NCBI GenBank assembly: GCA_023391635.1
Contig: JAEWAQ010000078.1
Coordinates: forward strand, 1-64,000
DNA length: 64,000 nucleotides
From: Bacillota bacterium
GTDB taxonomy: Bacteria; Bacillota; Bacilli; Paenibacillales; Paenibacillaceae
Reading direction: 5' to 3'
Shown: positions 45,212-54,368 of the stretch, piece by piece
Layout: each line of letters opens with the position of its first letter
How positions within the stretch are numbered: the first letter of the stretch is position 1
Position numbers and translations under genes: made by a program
The notes under the pieces: model-generated
Seen by the model: the letters and a program-made list of their open reading frames with translations, nothing else
Told to the model about the DNA's origin: nothing
The model's database searches: none

Positions 45212-47473
45212 TTACTCCGTTTTTTTTCGAATAGACTCGACGATCTGCTCCATCGCCTGCGTAACGGCAAAGCCTCTTGCCGGATACTGGCCTTCCGGAA
45301 GCTGCTCATACAGCGCAGTGCGGTAAACCGCTTGGTCATACAGCTTCAAAACCCGCTCCCGATAGCGCTTGTCCGACGGCTGTTCAAGTCCCTGCTCCTG
45401 CTCCTGAAGATCGAGAGAATGGCCAAGTATCATCGCCCTCTCGTACAGCGAGACATCCCAAGGGAACAGCTCGATTCCCGCCTCAAGCTCAGCCATCGCT
45501 TGCTCGGAATCACCCCGGCCGGAAGCAAGCTCGTATCGTTCCTCGACCCCCTGCCGATTGAAGGGTTCATCCTGGACGAAGCGGTGCAATAACCGCTCGG
45601 CTTCGGCCTGAAGCTGATTTTCTCCCGTTGCGGCATACGCCCGTTTCCACAACTGGATTCCCATCAGCATGTAGTCGCGATGATGGGGGCTTACGGATAA
45701 AGCCTGTTGCAGGGGTGTCATGACCTCTTGCCAAGGCTGCTGTGCATTGTTCCTGTCAATGGCCTCCTTGAACAAGCCGTCGGCCTGCAACGATCGGGCG
45801 GACACGACCAGAATCAGCATCCCCAGCAGGAACGTAGCGCAGGGATACGCAAATCGCCAGTAATTCCGCCTGGAGGGCACCGCACCCTGATCGGAAGCAG
45901 GCGCGCGATCCTTCAACGACGAGGCCAGTCCCCCCAAGCAGAGAAACATCAGTGCCTCAAGATAGGCATAACTCATGTTAAAATCGATCGTGCTGAGCAT
46001 AAGCAAGGAAACAACCGGGATAAAAAAGAACAGCTGATAATCGCGGATCGCCCGGTCCCTGCGGGCGTATTGACGAACAAAGTGGCAGAGGATGTAACCG
46101 AGAAACGCCAGCCAGACGAGCATGCCGAATACGCCGGTCTGCACCAGCGACTGCAGGAAGTAGCTATGCAGTTCGTTGCTAACGTAAGGATTGCTCTGAT
46201 ACTTCTCATAGATCGCCGCCCAGCCGCCTCCGCCCGTTCCGAATATCGGATAATCCATGAATATGCGCCATGCATCCTTGTAGAAGGAGGCTCGCTCCAG
46301 CACGCTATGCTGGTGTATATCAATCGATTCCAGCCGCTGTCGAATGGAATCGGGCAACAGACGGACAAATCCCGTGCTGCTTGACAGCAAGTACAGCAGC
46401 AGCGCTCCAAATAGCAACAACGCCAACGGCAGCAGGAACGAGGCATACTTGGATTGACTGTACTTCCCGACAAGCCGAGCCCGGTATAGCCACGGCAGCG
46501 CGTAACGATGCACCAGCATGCTGACCCCGGCCCCGAGCAAGGAAATGAGCAGCAGAATCGCCCAGCCCCGAACATTCAGACCTGCATGGAATTGCATTCT
46601 CAGGGATGCACCGATGCCCGTCACTTCCCGCAGAACAATGAGCGACAAAATGGCTGCGACTGCCAGGTGGATAAACCAGGCGATCTGTCTGCCGACGGGG
46701 AGGAACAGCAGAATGGTCAGGTAAACAAGCGGCATCAGGACCAGACCGCTGCGAGACAAGGTCAATAGGATAGAGAGAATAACGGGTACCAGCATAAAGC
46801 CTGCCCCGGCAATCGCAAGCCGCCGCTGCGAAGAGGTCAGTACATGGAGAAACAGGAACAGAAAAGCGATCAGGAAGGCCGCATAAGTGTTCGCATATCG
46901 AAAAACCGAGGTGAGCCTCTCTCCCAATACGGCCTCGCTGTATACCCGTGCATTATAGGGGTTGGCATATTGGATCAAACCGAACAGCGAGGCATCGCCG
47001 AACCAGTTCATAAATCCGAAGAACACGATAACCGGACAGGATAACAGCAGCGGGATAAGGAAGATACGTGATAAAGAAGCATTTCTGTAAAAGTACAGTC
47101 CGATCAGGAACATAACGGCGAACGTTATATATAGAAGCAACGATCTCTCGGCCGAATATCTGGAAATGGCCTGCATGCACGAGATCCAGTAGGTCAAGGG
47201 GATGCTCCATACCGCAATGCTCAGGATCCCTTGATGCCCATCCGGTCTCCAATGGTACAGGAAATAGATGGACAGCAGAATCAATAGCACTGCGGCCAGG
47301 CTCATATACGACAACACGGCCTGATCGTAAATAAACAGATTTCCATTAAAGAGCGCACTCGCGAACGGAGCACGAAATAGCAAGGCGCCAATACCTGCGG
47401 ATATGCACCAAAAGATAATGGATTTGAATTCGCCTGTATCCGAAACAGCCGATTGAGACCTGATGCTTGCCAT
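45212..47473 (-). CDS. Wzy-like polymerase/ligase with C-terminal TPR-like region
   Basis: About 753 residues. Twelve or so membrane helices occupy residues 20-575, with a Wzy_C loop containing YPIFGTGGGGWAAIYEKYQS and SNELHSYFLQSLVQTGVFGM, the O-antigen ligase signature. The last 160 residues are soluble and helical, with TPR-like periodicity (LQQALSVSPHHRDYMLMGIQ). This layout is common in Firmicutes glycan ligases. AGGGAG lies 7 bases before the ATG at 47473; an in-frame extension to 47512 lacks a ribosome site. It is a second Wzy-like protein in this surface region, 4.5 kb from the first, and could join or transfer the same glycan, perhaps to a protein. Confidence 0.87.
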   Translation of the reverse strand: MASIRSQSAVSDTGEFKSIIFWCISAGIGALLFRAPFASALFNGNLFIYDQAVLSYMSLAAVLLILLSIYFLYHWRPDGHQGILSIAVWSIPLTYWISCMQAISRYSAERSLLLYITFAVMFLIGLYFYRNASLSRIFLIPLLLSCPVIVFFGFMNWFGDASLFGLIQYANPYNARVYSEAVLGERLTSVFRYANTYAAFLIAFLFLFLHVLTSSQRRLAIAGAGFMLVPVILSILLTLSRSGLVLMPLVYLTILLFLPVGRQIAWFIHLAVAAILSLIVLREVTGIGASLRMQFHAGLNVRGWAILLLISLLGAGVSMLVHRYALPWLYRARLVGKYSQSKYASFLLPLALLLFGALLLYLLSSSTGFVRLLPDSIRQRLESIDIHQHSVLERASFYKDAWRIFMDYPIFGTGGGGWAAIYEKYQSNPYVSNELHSYFLQSLVQTGVFGMLVWLAFLGYILCHFVRQYARRDRAIRDYQLFFFIPVVSLLMLSTIDFNMSYAYLEALMFLCLGGLASSLKDRAPASDQGAVPSRRNYWRFAYPCATFLLGMLILVVSARSLQADGLFKEAIDRNNAQQPWQEVMTPLQQALSVSPHHRDYMLMGIQLWKRAYAATGENQLQAEAERLLHRFVQDEPFNRQGVEERYELASGRGDSEQAMAELEAGIELFPWDVSLYERAMILGHSLDLQEQEQGLEQPSDKRYRERVLKLYDQAVYRTALYEQLPEGQYPARGFAVTQAMEQIVESIRKKTE

Positions 47474-47675
47474 GTAATAGCTCCCTGAATGTCGTCGGTT
47501 ATCCAGACACAATTAAGATCGCTCTCAGAAGTGTTTACCACACACAGGTCGCACCCGTCAACTGATTTCATCTCCTGCGAGCCATTCGAACTACGAGATC
47601 CAGGCCAGACAGGTATCAGTCTATAACGCCTATGTCATGCAGCAGAGGATTCGGAAGTATGACTTAAAGAAAACA

Positions 47676-47711
47676 ACAAAGGATGACAGAAACTTTATGT
47701 ACCTGTCACCC
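47676..47711 (-). terminator. Rho-independent terminator after the GLUG/SLH gene
   Basis: On the minus strand GGGTGACAG pairs with CTGTCATCC through nine positions (one G-T), followed by TTTGTTGTTTTC. It is 9 bases after the stop of the 1606-aa protein gene. Confidence 0.75.
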
Positions 47712-47719
47712 ACACTTGC

Positions 47720-50700
47720 TTATCTTACCATATATTCTCCATCTTCAAACCCAGGTGTAAAGAAATGATCCCGGGCTGCTTCTTCCACTTCATAGAATGC
47801 CCAATGTGTCTCTTTCACATCTATAAACGTAGGCGTGCTCACTTCATATAAAGGACCTCGGTCAAACATACGGTTCATCACTTTGACTGCTTCGGCGCGG
47901 GTCAGATTCCCGTTCGGGCGGAACGTTCCATTCTCATAGCCGCTCAGGATTCCCGCTTGCTTATTCGCCGCTATCTCCAATACTGCCCAATGACCTGTAA
48001 TGTCAGAGAATGCGGTTATACTTTCTTTCTCAGTTCCCAGCATCAGTTGTTTGTATCGCGCTACGATTGCCGCCATTTCCGCACGCGTGATTGCTGCATT
48101 CGGGTTGAATGCCCCTGCAGCATCCCCTACCATTAAGCCTTGCCGCTTCACATATTCAATCGCTCCTGCCGCCCAATGAGAGGCCGATACATCAGAGAAT
48201 AAGGCTGCCGCTGCTTTTTCTGAATCATCTATTCCCAGATTCCTGGCTATCATCTCCGCGATTTCCGCTCGTGTCACGGTATGACCCGGCCTGAACGTTC
48301 CGTCTTCATAACCTCGAATGTACGCTTTATGGAAATCTACTGCAATATCCTCCATATGAAGAATCGTGAAAGTACTGAATTTGTTCACATCAAACTCGAT
48401 ACCTAGCAGACCGTCTTTGTATTCTACGATTTTCCCTTTTACCAGATTCTTTTCACCGTCACTGTGCTCAATGAAGATCATCAGTTCTTGCAACAATTTT
48501 GCACGCTCCGCTGCATTCGTTGGGAGCTGGACATCTCGCAAAGGCAATACAAGAGTAACCGATTGATTGGGCATATTCGTTTCAATCGTCATCGGTCTTG
48601 AAACGACATTCACCTTATCATTCTTTGCTGCTTCCCTAACCACCTGTTCCGATCTTGCACGCTCTTCTACTTCTTTTCGCTCTGATTCTTCCTTCATCGG
48701 AACGACGCGAAAGTATAAATCATCTTCAAAAGCATCAATGGATCGCAGCGGAATCAGCAATCTTATATTTTCTGTAAATATTTCAAGATTCACATTCTTA
48801 TTGACAAATTCTCTTATTGCCTCTCTTGGTATTTTAACATCAACTTGAGAAACTTTATCCTCTTTATCCGGAATCATGATACGAGCCGTTGTTTGACCCG
48901 CTTCTGCAATGCGTTGCGCAGTTTCTCTAGCTCGATCCGCTGTTAATATGACCTCATCTCTTACTCTGCCGCTTGGCTCGGTAATACGAGTAATCGGCGT
49001 TTGCATGACCGTTGTAGCTGAACCTATATGACCTGCTTCTACCGGTACATTGATAATTTCTGTGCTAGGTTCATTTGAATCGTCACTTAGCCTTGTAATT
49101 TCTATCGTATACCTTTTCGTCTTTGTCCCGTCATGCGCGGTGACGACCACATCGATCGTATTTCGTCCCGCATGCAGCGGAACAGTTGCTGCAACGCCGC
49201 TTATCGCGTTTGTTCCATTCAATTCCAGACTTGCGCCTCCGCTTGCTGCCGTTGCTGTTATATCCACACTGTTTACTGTACTTCTGACGCTAGCCCTGTA
49301 ATTTTTCGTTTCTGCTGTAAACATCGGGCTTAATGTTCCCTCACTCAGCGTCAAGCCACTTAAATTGGCGTTAGAGACCCATTTCAAATAAGGATACCGT
49401 TCATCCTCTTCGATCTCCCAGATACTATCGAAGTCCCAGCCGGCAAAAGTCGCTCGTTGCTTCATTTCAGCTGTAGACTTCCCATATGATGGCTTGCTTC
49501 CCGCACTATCTTCTATCCCTGTAGTCTCTTTATCCCAGTAGGAATGATTGACCTTGCCGCCTATATTTTCACCGACCAAGCCGCCGAAATAACCTAAGTC
49601 ATAGGCGATCACCTTGCCGCTAGCATAGGAGTTGCTAATTCTTCCACCATAAGTACCACCAACCAAACCGCCGGAATAACTTTGAGAATTGACATCGCCA
49701 GTTGCATAGGAGTTGCTAATATACCCATCATTTACTCCAACCAAGCCGCCTAGACCAACATTGCCGTTCACTATACTGCTCGCATATGACTGATTAATAT
49801 TTCCTGCATTGACACCGGCTAAGCCGCCTAGAACATCACTGCCTGTCATCTCTCCGCTTGCAGACGAATAATTAATATTCCCATCGTTGTAGCCGACCAG
49901 GACGCCGGCATTGCTATTGGCCTCCACCTTGCCGCTCACATATGAGTAACTAATACTTCCGTAGTTATAGCCAACCAAGCCGCCCACAAGATCGTAAACA
50001 GCTACAGTTACCGATACATCCTCCAGTATTACGTTGGAAATTTTACTCGCAGCACCCGTGTGGCCAAACAAACCGACAACATCTTCGCGGGAACGTTCAA
50101 TATAAAGACCTGTAATCTTAAACCCTTTGCCGTCCAACTTACCGTTAAACCAATCAATCGGCTCCCAGCCTTCTCCCGTATTATACGGCAGCACATCAAG
50201 GTTAATATTAGCACCAAGCTTGAAATGCTCATTCAGATGATCGCGCATTTGATTGAGATGAGCAGCCGCTTTAATGATGTATGGATCTTTCTCTGTACCT
50301 GAACCTGTCCAAGGCGATCCCGCTCCTGCGTAATCCGATTGCAAATAGGGATAACTTTCACCCTCGTCGATCGCCCAGATGCGATCGAAATCCCAGTCGG
50401 CAAACGTTGCTTGTTGCATCAATTCAGCGGTAGCCTTGCCGTATTCGTCACTGCTCCCGGCACTTGTTCTTTGGATTGTCGTCTCTGTATCCCAGTAAGA
50501 AGCGATGACGTTTCCATCCACATTCTCACTCACCAAGCCGCCGACAAAACTATCGCCTGTCACCTTGCCACTCGCATAGGAGTTGCGAATCATGCCCCCA
50601 TCATTAGAACCAACCAGGCCACCTGCATAGGCACTAGAAGCGATAACTTCGCCATTTGCATAGGAATCGCCAATATTCCCGCTGTTTATTCCAACCAAGC

Positions 50701-52540
50701 CGCCCAGGAAATTAACGCCTTCCACTTTGCTGCTCGTATAGGATTGATGAATATTTCCTGCATTCACGCCAGCTAAGCCACCCAGAAATTTGCTGCCTGT
50801 TACCACTCCGCTAACGTAAACATTGTTGATTTCCCCGCCATTTTTACCGACCAAACCGCCTACATAAGAATGACCTGTTACCTCTATATTCTCCAGCCTT
50901 ATATTCGAAATTTCAGCGCCATTGCCAGTGAGACCAAACAGTCCGGTCTCGTCTTGACTAGAACGGTCAATAAACAACCCTTTAATTTTATAACCTTTGC
51001 CGTCCAGGGTACCGATAAACGGATCAGACGTTGTACCGATCGGTTCCCAACCGTCTTCAGCACCATAGTCCTGGCCAAGATCGATATCCCCGCCAAGCTC
51101 GAAATGGGCATCCAGATAGTAACGCGCATCATTTAATTGTTCAGCCGAAGCGATAAGGAATGGATTATTCTCCGTTCCTGTCCCTTCACCCTTCCAAGGA
51201 GGGGGTGCTGCGATGTTCGATTGCCATCTCAATATGGGGTAACTTCCACCTTCGTCCATCGCCCAGATTTCGGATAAATCCCAATTGTCAGCAAAAGTGT
51301 CTCTTTTCTTTAATTGTTCTGTCGTCTTTCCTTCTCCACCCGCGCTTTGATCTTGTCCGGAGGCTTCTGTATCCCAGTAGGAATTCTCAACTCCGCCAGT
51401 GCCGGAACCGACCAAACCGCCTGTTTGACTACCGCCTGTCACCTCTCCACTCGCATAGGAATTGCTAATACTTCCTGTATTATGACCAATTAAACCACCG
51501 ACCTCATCATTTCCTGTCACCTTACCGCTCGCATAAATATTATTAACCACTTGTAAATTATAACCTATCAAGCCGCCTACTTTACTGCCGCCGTTTACCT
51601 CACCGCTCGCATAGGAATAGCTAATACCTCCTGAATTGTGACCGACTAAACCACCGACCTCAACAGCACCCGTCACTTTACCGCTCGCATGGGAATTGTT
51701 AATGGTTCCATTGCTAAAATTCCAGCCAACCAAACCACCTACATTTTCAGTGCCAATTACGTTGCCGCTCGCATAGGAGTCCTTAATACTTCCTTCGTTA
51801 TCACCTGTCAGTCCACCGACCAACCAATAACCTGTCACCTCGCCGCTCGCATAGGAATTGCTTATATCCCCTTCATTAAGCCCCACTAAGCCGCCTATGG
51901 AATCAGATTCATATACATCATCAGCACCTGTTACGTTGCCGCTCACAGATGAGTTGTTAATACTCCCCTTGTAATTCCAGCCCACCAAACCGCCGACAGC
52001 ATAATTACCAGTTACATTTACATTCTCTAGCTTAACATTTGATATCACAGCCTCTTCACTGAAGACCCCAAATAGTCCTACATTCTCTTCAGTAGGACGG
52101 TTAATATACAATCCCGTAATCTTGAATCCTTTACCATCCAATGTACCGTTAAACCACGGAATCGGCTCCCAGCCCTCACCTGTGTTATACTCTGGCACAT
52201 CAAGGTTAATATCAGCACATAGCACAAAGTGCTTACTTGAATAATTACGAATTTCATATAACTGATCAGCAGTTGTAATCACATACGGATTATCCGTGGT
52301 TCCTTCGCCGCTCCAAAGCGGTGCATCAAGCGTTGTGATTCCCAAATGCTGCGGATGGTCGCCATAAACGGCAGAAGTTATCGATGGAGTACTTAATAAG
52401 TTTGAAGGAGTCCATGTTGATGCATCTGTTGAATCATACGTTCCACCAGCGCCCGCTGCTGCAAATGCACTTGGCACGCATTGAAAAATCATAAAAAAAA
52501 TAACTAGCATACTTAGTGTTTTCTTATAAGATTGCCTCAT
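47720..52540 (-). CDS. GLUG-repeat surface protein with C-terminal SLH domains (1606 aa)
   Basis: An exported protein. A signal peptide (LSMLVIFFMIFQCVPSAFAA) precedes three large modules, each opening with W.GEGT..NPY.I..A.QL and DGKGFKITGLYI. Each module is built of about ten GLUG motifs (VGGLVGWN..GSI.NSYASG.VTG) and very likely forms a right-handed beta-helix over about 50-1050. A cadherin-like beta-sandwich follows near 1060-1150 (LSGLTLSEGTLSPMFTAETK). A mixed region carries KVDVKIPREAIREF-type strands. Three SLH domains lie near 1400-1606 (FRPGHTVTRAEIAEMIARNL). GGGGGAG lies 6 bases before the ATG at 52540. GLUG repeats occur in adhesins and proteases; no protease motif is visible here, so a fibrous adhesin is the best guess. 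Confidence 0.9.
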   Translation of the reverse strand: MRQSYKKTLSMLVIFFMIFQCVPSAFAAAGAGGTYDSTDASTWTPSNLLSTPSITSAVYGDHPQHLGITTLDAPLWSGEGTTDNPYVITTADQLYEIRNYSSKHFVLCADINLDVPEYNTGEGWEPIPWFNGTLDGKGFKITGLYINRPTEENVGLFGVFSEEAVISNVKLENVNVTGNYAVGGLVGWNYKGSINNSSVSGNVTGADDVYESDSIGGLVGLNEGDISNSYASGEVTGYWLVGGLTGDNEGSIKDSYASGNVIGTENVGGLVGWNFSNGTINNSHASGKVTGAVEVGGLVGHNSGGISYSYASGEVNGGSKVGGLIGYNLQVVNNIYASGKVTGNDEVGGLIGHNTGSISNSYASGEVTGGSQTGGLVGSGTGGVENSYWDTEASGQDQSAGGEGKTTEQLKKRDTFADNWDLSEIWAMDEGGSYPILRWQSNIAAPPPWKGEGTGTENNPFLIASAEQLNDARYYLDAHFELGGDIDLGQDYGAEDGWEPIGTTSDPFIGTLDGKGYKIKGLFIDRSSQDETGLFGLTGNGAEISNIRLENIEVTGHSYVGGLVGKNGGEINNVYVSGVVTGSKFLGGLAGVNAGNIHQSYTSSKVEGVNFLGGLVGINSGNIGDSYANGEVIASSAYAGGLVGSNDGGMIRNSYASGKVTGDSFVGGLVSENVDGNVIASYWDTETTIQRTSAGSSDEYGKATAELMQQATFADWDFDRIWAIDEGESYPYLQSDYAGAGSPWTGSGTEKDPYIIKAAAHLNQMRDHLNEHFKLGANINLDVLPYNTGEGWEPIDWFNGKLDGKGFKITGLYIERSREDVVGLFGHTGAASKISNVILEDVSVTVAVYDLVGGLVGYNYGSISYSYVSGKVEANSNAGVLVGYNDGNINYSSASGEMTGSDVLGGLAGVNAGNINQSYASSIVNGNVGLGGLVGVNDGYISNSYATGDVNSQSYSGGLVGGTYGGRISNSYASGKVIAYDLGYFGGLVGENIGGKVNHSYWDKETTGIEDSAGSKPSYGKSTAEMKQRATFAGWDFDSIWEIEEDERYPYLKWVSNANLSGLTLSEGTLSPMFTAETKNYRASVRSTVNSVDITATAASGGASLELNGTNAISGVAATVPLHAGRNTIDVVVTAHDGTKTKRYTIEITRLSDDSNEPSTEIINVPVEAGHIGSATTVMQTPITRITEPSGRVRDEVILTADRARETAQRIAEAGQTTARIMIPDKEDKVSQVDVKIPREAIREFVNKNVNLEIFTENIRLLIPLRSIDAFEDDLYFRVVPMKEESERKEVEERARSEQVVREAAKNDKVNVVSRPMTIETNMPNQSVTLVLPLRDVQLPTNAAERAKLLQELMIFIEHSDGEKNLVKGKIVEYKDGLLGIEFDVNKFSTFTILHMEDIAVDFHKAYIRGYEDGTFRPGHTVTRAEIAEMIARNLGIDDSEKAAAALFSDVSASHWAAGAIEYVKRQGLMVGDAAGAFNPNAAITRAEMAAIVARYKQLMLGTEKESITAFSDITGHWAVLEIAANKQAGILSGYENGTFRPNGNLTRAEAVKVMNRMFDRGPLYEVSTPTFIDVKETHWAFYEVEEAARDHFFTPGFEDGEYMVR
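49400..52030 (-). repeat. GLUG-motif coding repeats
   Basis: About thirty units of roughly 22-26 codons encode VGGLVG.N.G.I..SYASG.V.G variants. They are grouped in three blocks separated by non-repeated spacers that end in WDTE and WDKE motifs. The plus strand shows the pattern as recurring ccgctcgcataggaa segments. Confidence 0.85.
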
Positions 52541-53088
52541 AGATTTCTCCCCCAACCAAAGCACTATTTAAATAGTGTGATACCTCGTATAGTACCAAGC
52601 CACAATAAACGGATAATAAACAAGCAAGAGCCTTCGGGTTGCGAGTGTGTGGAAACATAGAAAAAGCGGAGGTCTTCAATCGATTGTAGGAAATGAAGAG
52701 TTTCGGTCGAATTAGAGGGAACAATGAGCAAATGTGCGGTATTCTTCCCAAGTTACATAGCTTTTCTGACTTTGCCTGCTCAGCACTTTCCGACAGTAGA
52801 TCACAGCAACGGCATTCTTTGTTCAGACACCTCATATTGCCTGCCGTTCCGTAGTATTTGAAAAGCCGTTAAATGGCGCCCAGCAGTAGTGCCAGACAAG
52901 ATCAGACAGATAATTGGTGACTATGTAGGAAGTGCAATACTATTTTCGACTGTTTTATAATGAATTTGCATATCCTTGCCGATTATTTTCTTTCATCCAA
53001 GAAAGTCCTCCAAAACTCTGTATATGACATAAAGGAGGTCCGCCCCTTACTTAGAGACAGACCTCCGATACATGTTTGGGCAAGCAGC
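52541..53088. other. Gene-free interval upstream of the GLUG/SLH gene
   Basis: No reading frame with a ribosome site was found. Part presumably holds the promoter of the 1606-aa protein gene; a TATAAT occurs on the plus strand at about 52956 without a convincing -35. Nothing else is recognised apart from the inverted repeat at 53034-53066. Confidence 0.5.
53034..53066 (-). terminator. Possible terminator of the 49-aa peptide gene
   Basis: GGAGGTC and GACCTCC form a perfect 7-bp stem with a 19-base loop, followed on the minus strand by TTTAT. It lies 22 bases after the stop of the small gene. The long loop makes it a weak candidate. Confidence 0.4.
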
Positions 53089-53238
53089 TTAGCTCGTAGT
53101 GGTGTACACGATAATGCGGCGAGCTTCTTCCATATAGCCGCCGTCCGAATGGGTCGTCGTCCACCACAGGCCTACCATCAACATTGTCGCGATTGTAAGC
53201 CATGTCAGCCGTTTGAGGCTTTTCGATTTCTCATTCAT
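53089..53238 (-). CDS. Small membrane or secreted peptide, 49 aa
   Basis: A short frame not matched to any family. It starts MNEKSKSLKRLTWLT, continues with a hydrophobic helix (ATMLMVGLWW) and ends with a charged and polar tail (YMEEARRIIVYTTTS). AAGGAGG lies 11 bases before the ATG. The layout of basic N-terminus, one hydrophobic helix and short tail fits a single-pass membrane peptide or the precursor of an exported signalling peptide. A short GTG-initiated frame of 20 codons upstream ends in a TGA that overlaps this ATG (ATGA), so translation may be coupled. No receptor gene is adjacent. Real expression is likely but unproven. Confidence 0.6.
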   Translation of the reverse strand: MNEKSKSLKRLTWLTIATMLMVGLWWTTTHSDGGYMEEARRIIVYTTTS

Positions 53239-53376
53239 TCTAAGCGATACCTCCTTTCGAATCGATCAAGCTCCGACTCTCCGCTCCTGCGGCTCACACA
53301 GTCCTCATGAATTCGTTGTTTCCCCCTCCATCATAGAACCCCTTTTTTCCCGAACTCAAGGGTCTCTTTCCCGAAT

Positions 53377-53409
53377 TTCCAGGAAGTTTTCCGGGAATTT
53401 TTCCGGGAA
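53377..53409. promoter_or_regulatory. Three phased TTCCnGGAA palindromes
   Basis: TTCCAGGAA (53377-53385), TTCCGGGAA (53389-53397) and TTCCGGGAA (53401-53409) are 9-base palindromes spaced exactly 12 bases apart. Looser TTCCCGAA sites occur at about 53348 and 53369. They lie 140-170 bases upstream of the 49-aa peptide gene and look like a tandem operator; no known regulator is assigned. Confidence 0.5.
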
Positions 53410-53479
53410 TGTTCATCGTCAGATTCTGGACCAAGCTTTCCTTTATCAATAAATTCCGTTTTCAAGAGATTAGCGTGAA

Positions 53480-53516
53480 CAGGGCCTTGGAATCTCAGCA
53501 TGATTCCAAGGCCCTG
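53480..53516. terminator. Perfect 15-bp hairpin after the HEAT-like gene
   Basis: cagggccttggaatc and gattccaaggccctg enclose a 7-base loop. It lies about 60 bases after the stop of the minus-strand gene. No T-run follows on the minus strand; on the plus strand it is followed by CTTTGCTT. It probably ends transcription or protects a 3' end. Confidence 0.55.
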
Positions 53517-53575
53517 CTTTGCTTGCTATTTATTTTTTTGCTGTTTTGCTTCATGATGTCGATTGAATGATAGAA

Positions 53576-54199
53576 TCAACTCAATTTCTTGATCACTTTC
53601 TCCACACGCTTTCGCTTTGTATCTTTTTCAATATCGCCGAGCCGTGAGGAAAGTGTCTTTATGAATAAGGCTTTGTTTGTATCGTTAATGATAGGTGTTG
53701 CATTCTCCGCGTACATTGGAAGTTGATTGGTCGGACATCTTGCAAGCTGTTCGATAAGCAAGGTAAAGGCATGATCAGCATATTGTTTGACAGAACAAAG
53801 TTTTATCAAAATATTGATTCCGTGATCTTTGGTGATTACCGATCCTTTGTCAGTAATATCAACAATTTTTGCAAGTGTTAGATAGATGGCTTCCGGATTT
53901 TCAAGAGTTATCGCATCTAGTGCTGTCATTGCCCCCCAAACAAGTCGATTGTTCCCATGATCAAGCAAGGTTACGAACTCTTTGCTGTATTCAACAATTA
54001 AAGACGGCTTGAGGACTCCAATTTCGTAGAGAACTTTAATGCAATCGCTTTGAATGTTCTTGTCACTGTTATACAAGTTATCTACAAGCTCTTTAACAGC
54101 TTCCCTATCATCACGGTCGGCAATATATTTCGCCAGTTCCTGATTGGGTCCTTCGTCTTTGCGGTTGAGAGCGGTTGCTAATTTGTCGATTATGGTCAT
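53576..54199 (-). CDS. HEAT-like helical-repeat protein of unknown function
   Basis: About 207 residues, cytoplasmic and all helical. Consecutive helix pairs such as DDREAVKELVDNLYNSDKNI, CIKVLYEIGVLKPSLI and LVWGAMTALDAITLENPEAI resemble HEAT repeats, with about four or five units. There is no signal peptide and no enzymatic motif. The start at 54199 is preferred, with AAGGAG 9 bases upstream, over an in-frame start at 54217. It is a single-gene unit between SLH genes and unrelated to them in sequence. A protein-binding role is likely from the fold alone. Confidence 0.75.
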   Translation of the reverse strand: MTIIDKLATALNRKDEGPNQELAKYIADRDDREAVKELVDNLYNSDKNIQSDCIKVLYEIGVLKPSLIVEYSKEFVTLLDHGNNRLVWGAMTALDAITLENPEAIYLTLAKIVDITDKGSVITKDHGINILIKLCSVKQYADHAFTLLIEQLARCPTNQLPMYAENATPIINDTNKALFIKTLSSRLGDIEKDTKRKRVEKVIKKLS

Positions 54200-54318
54200 T
54201 TTATATTTCTCCTTCAAAGTCTAGGAATCTCACTTTATCAGACACATGCGATCCTCTTCGAGCTTCACTTGCCCATAATTATACCCAAAAATGGATTGAA
54301 TGGATACAAACGATAGGC

Positions 54319-54358
54319 AAAAGCCGCTCTTCCATCCATGGGAAGGGCGGCTTTTTTT
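54319..54358. terminator. Bidirectional Rho-independent terminator
   Basis: AAAAGCCGCTCTTCC and GGGAAGGGCGGCTTTTTTT pair over about 14 positions around a short loop, with A/T tracts on both sides. It lies 10 bases after the stop of the 1027-aa SLH protein gene. Confidence 0.85.
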
Positions 54359-54368
54359 GATAGAACTT

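Noticed and set aside
47474..47675. Possible transposase remnant between the Wzy-like and GLUG genes
   Set aside because: Short translated stretches are stop-interrupted and match no family I recognise; no terminal inverted repeats.
52524..52835. Cysteine-containing minus-strand frame of 103 codons
   Set aside because: It has a poor ribosome site, overlaps the ribosome site and start of the GLUG/SLH gene, and has no recognisable domain.
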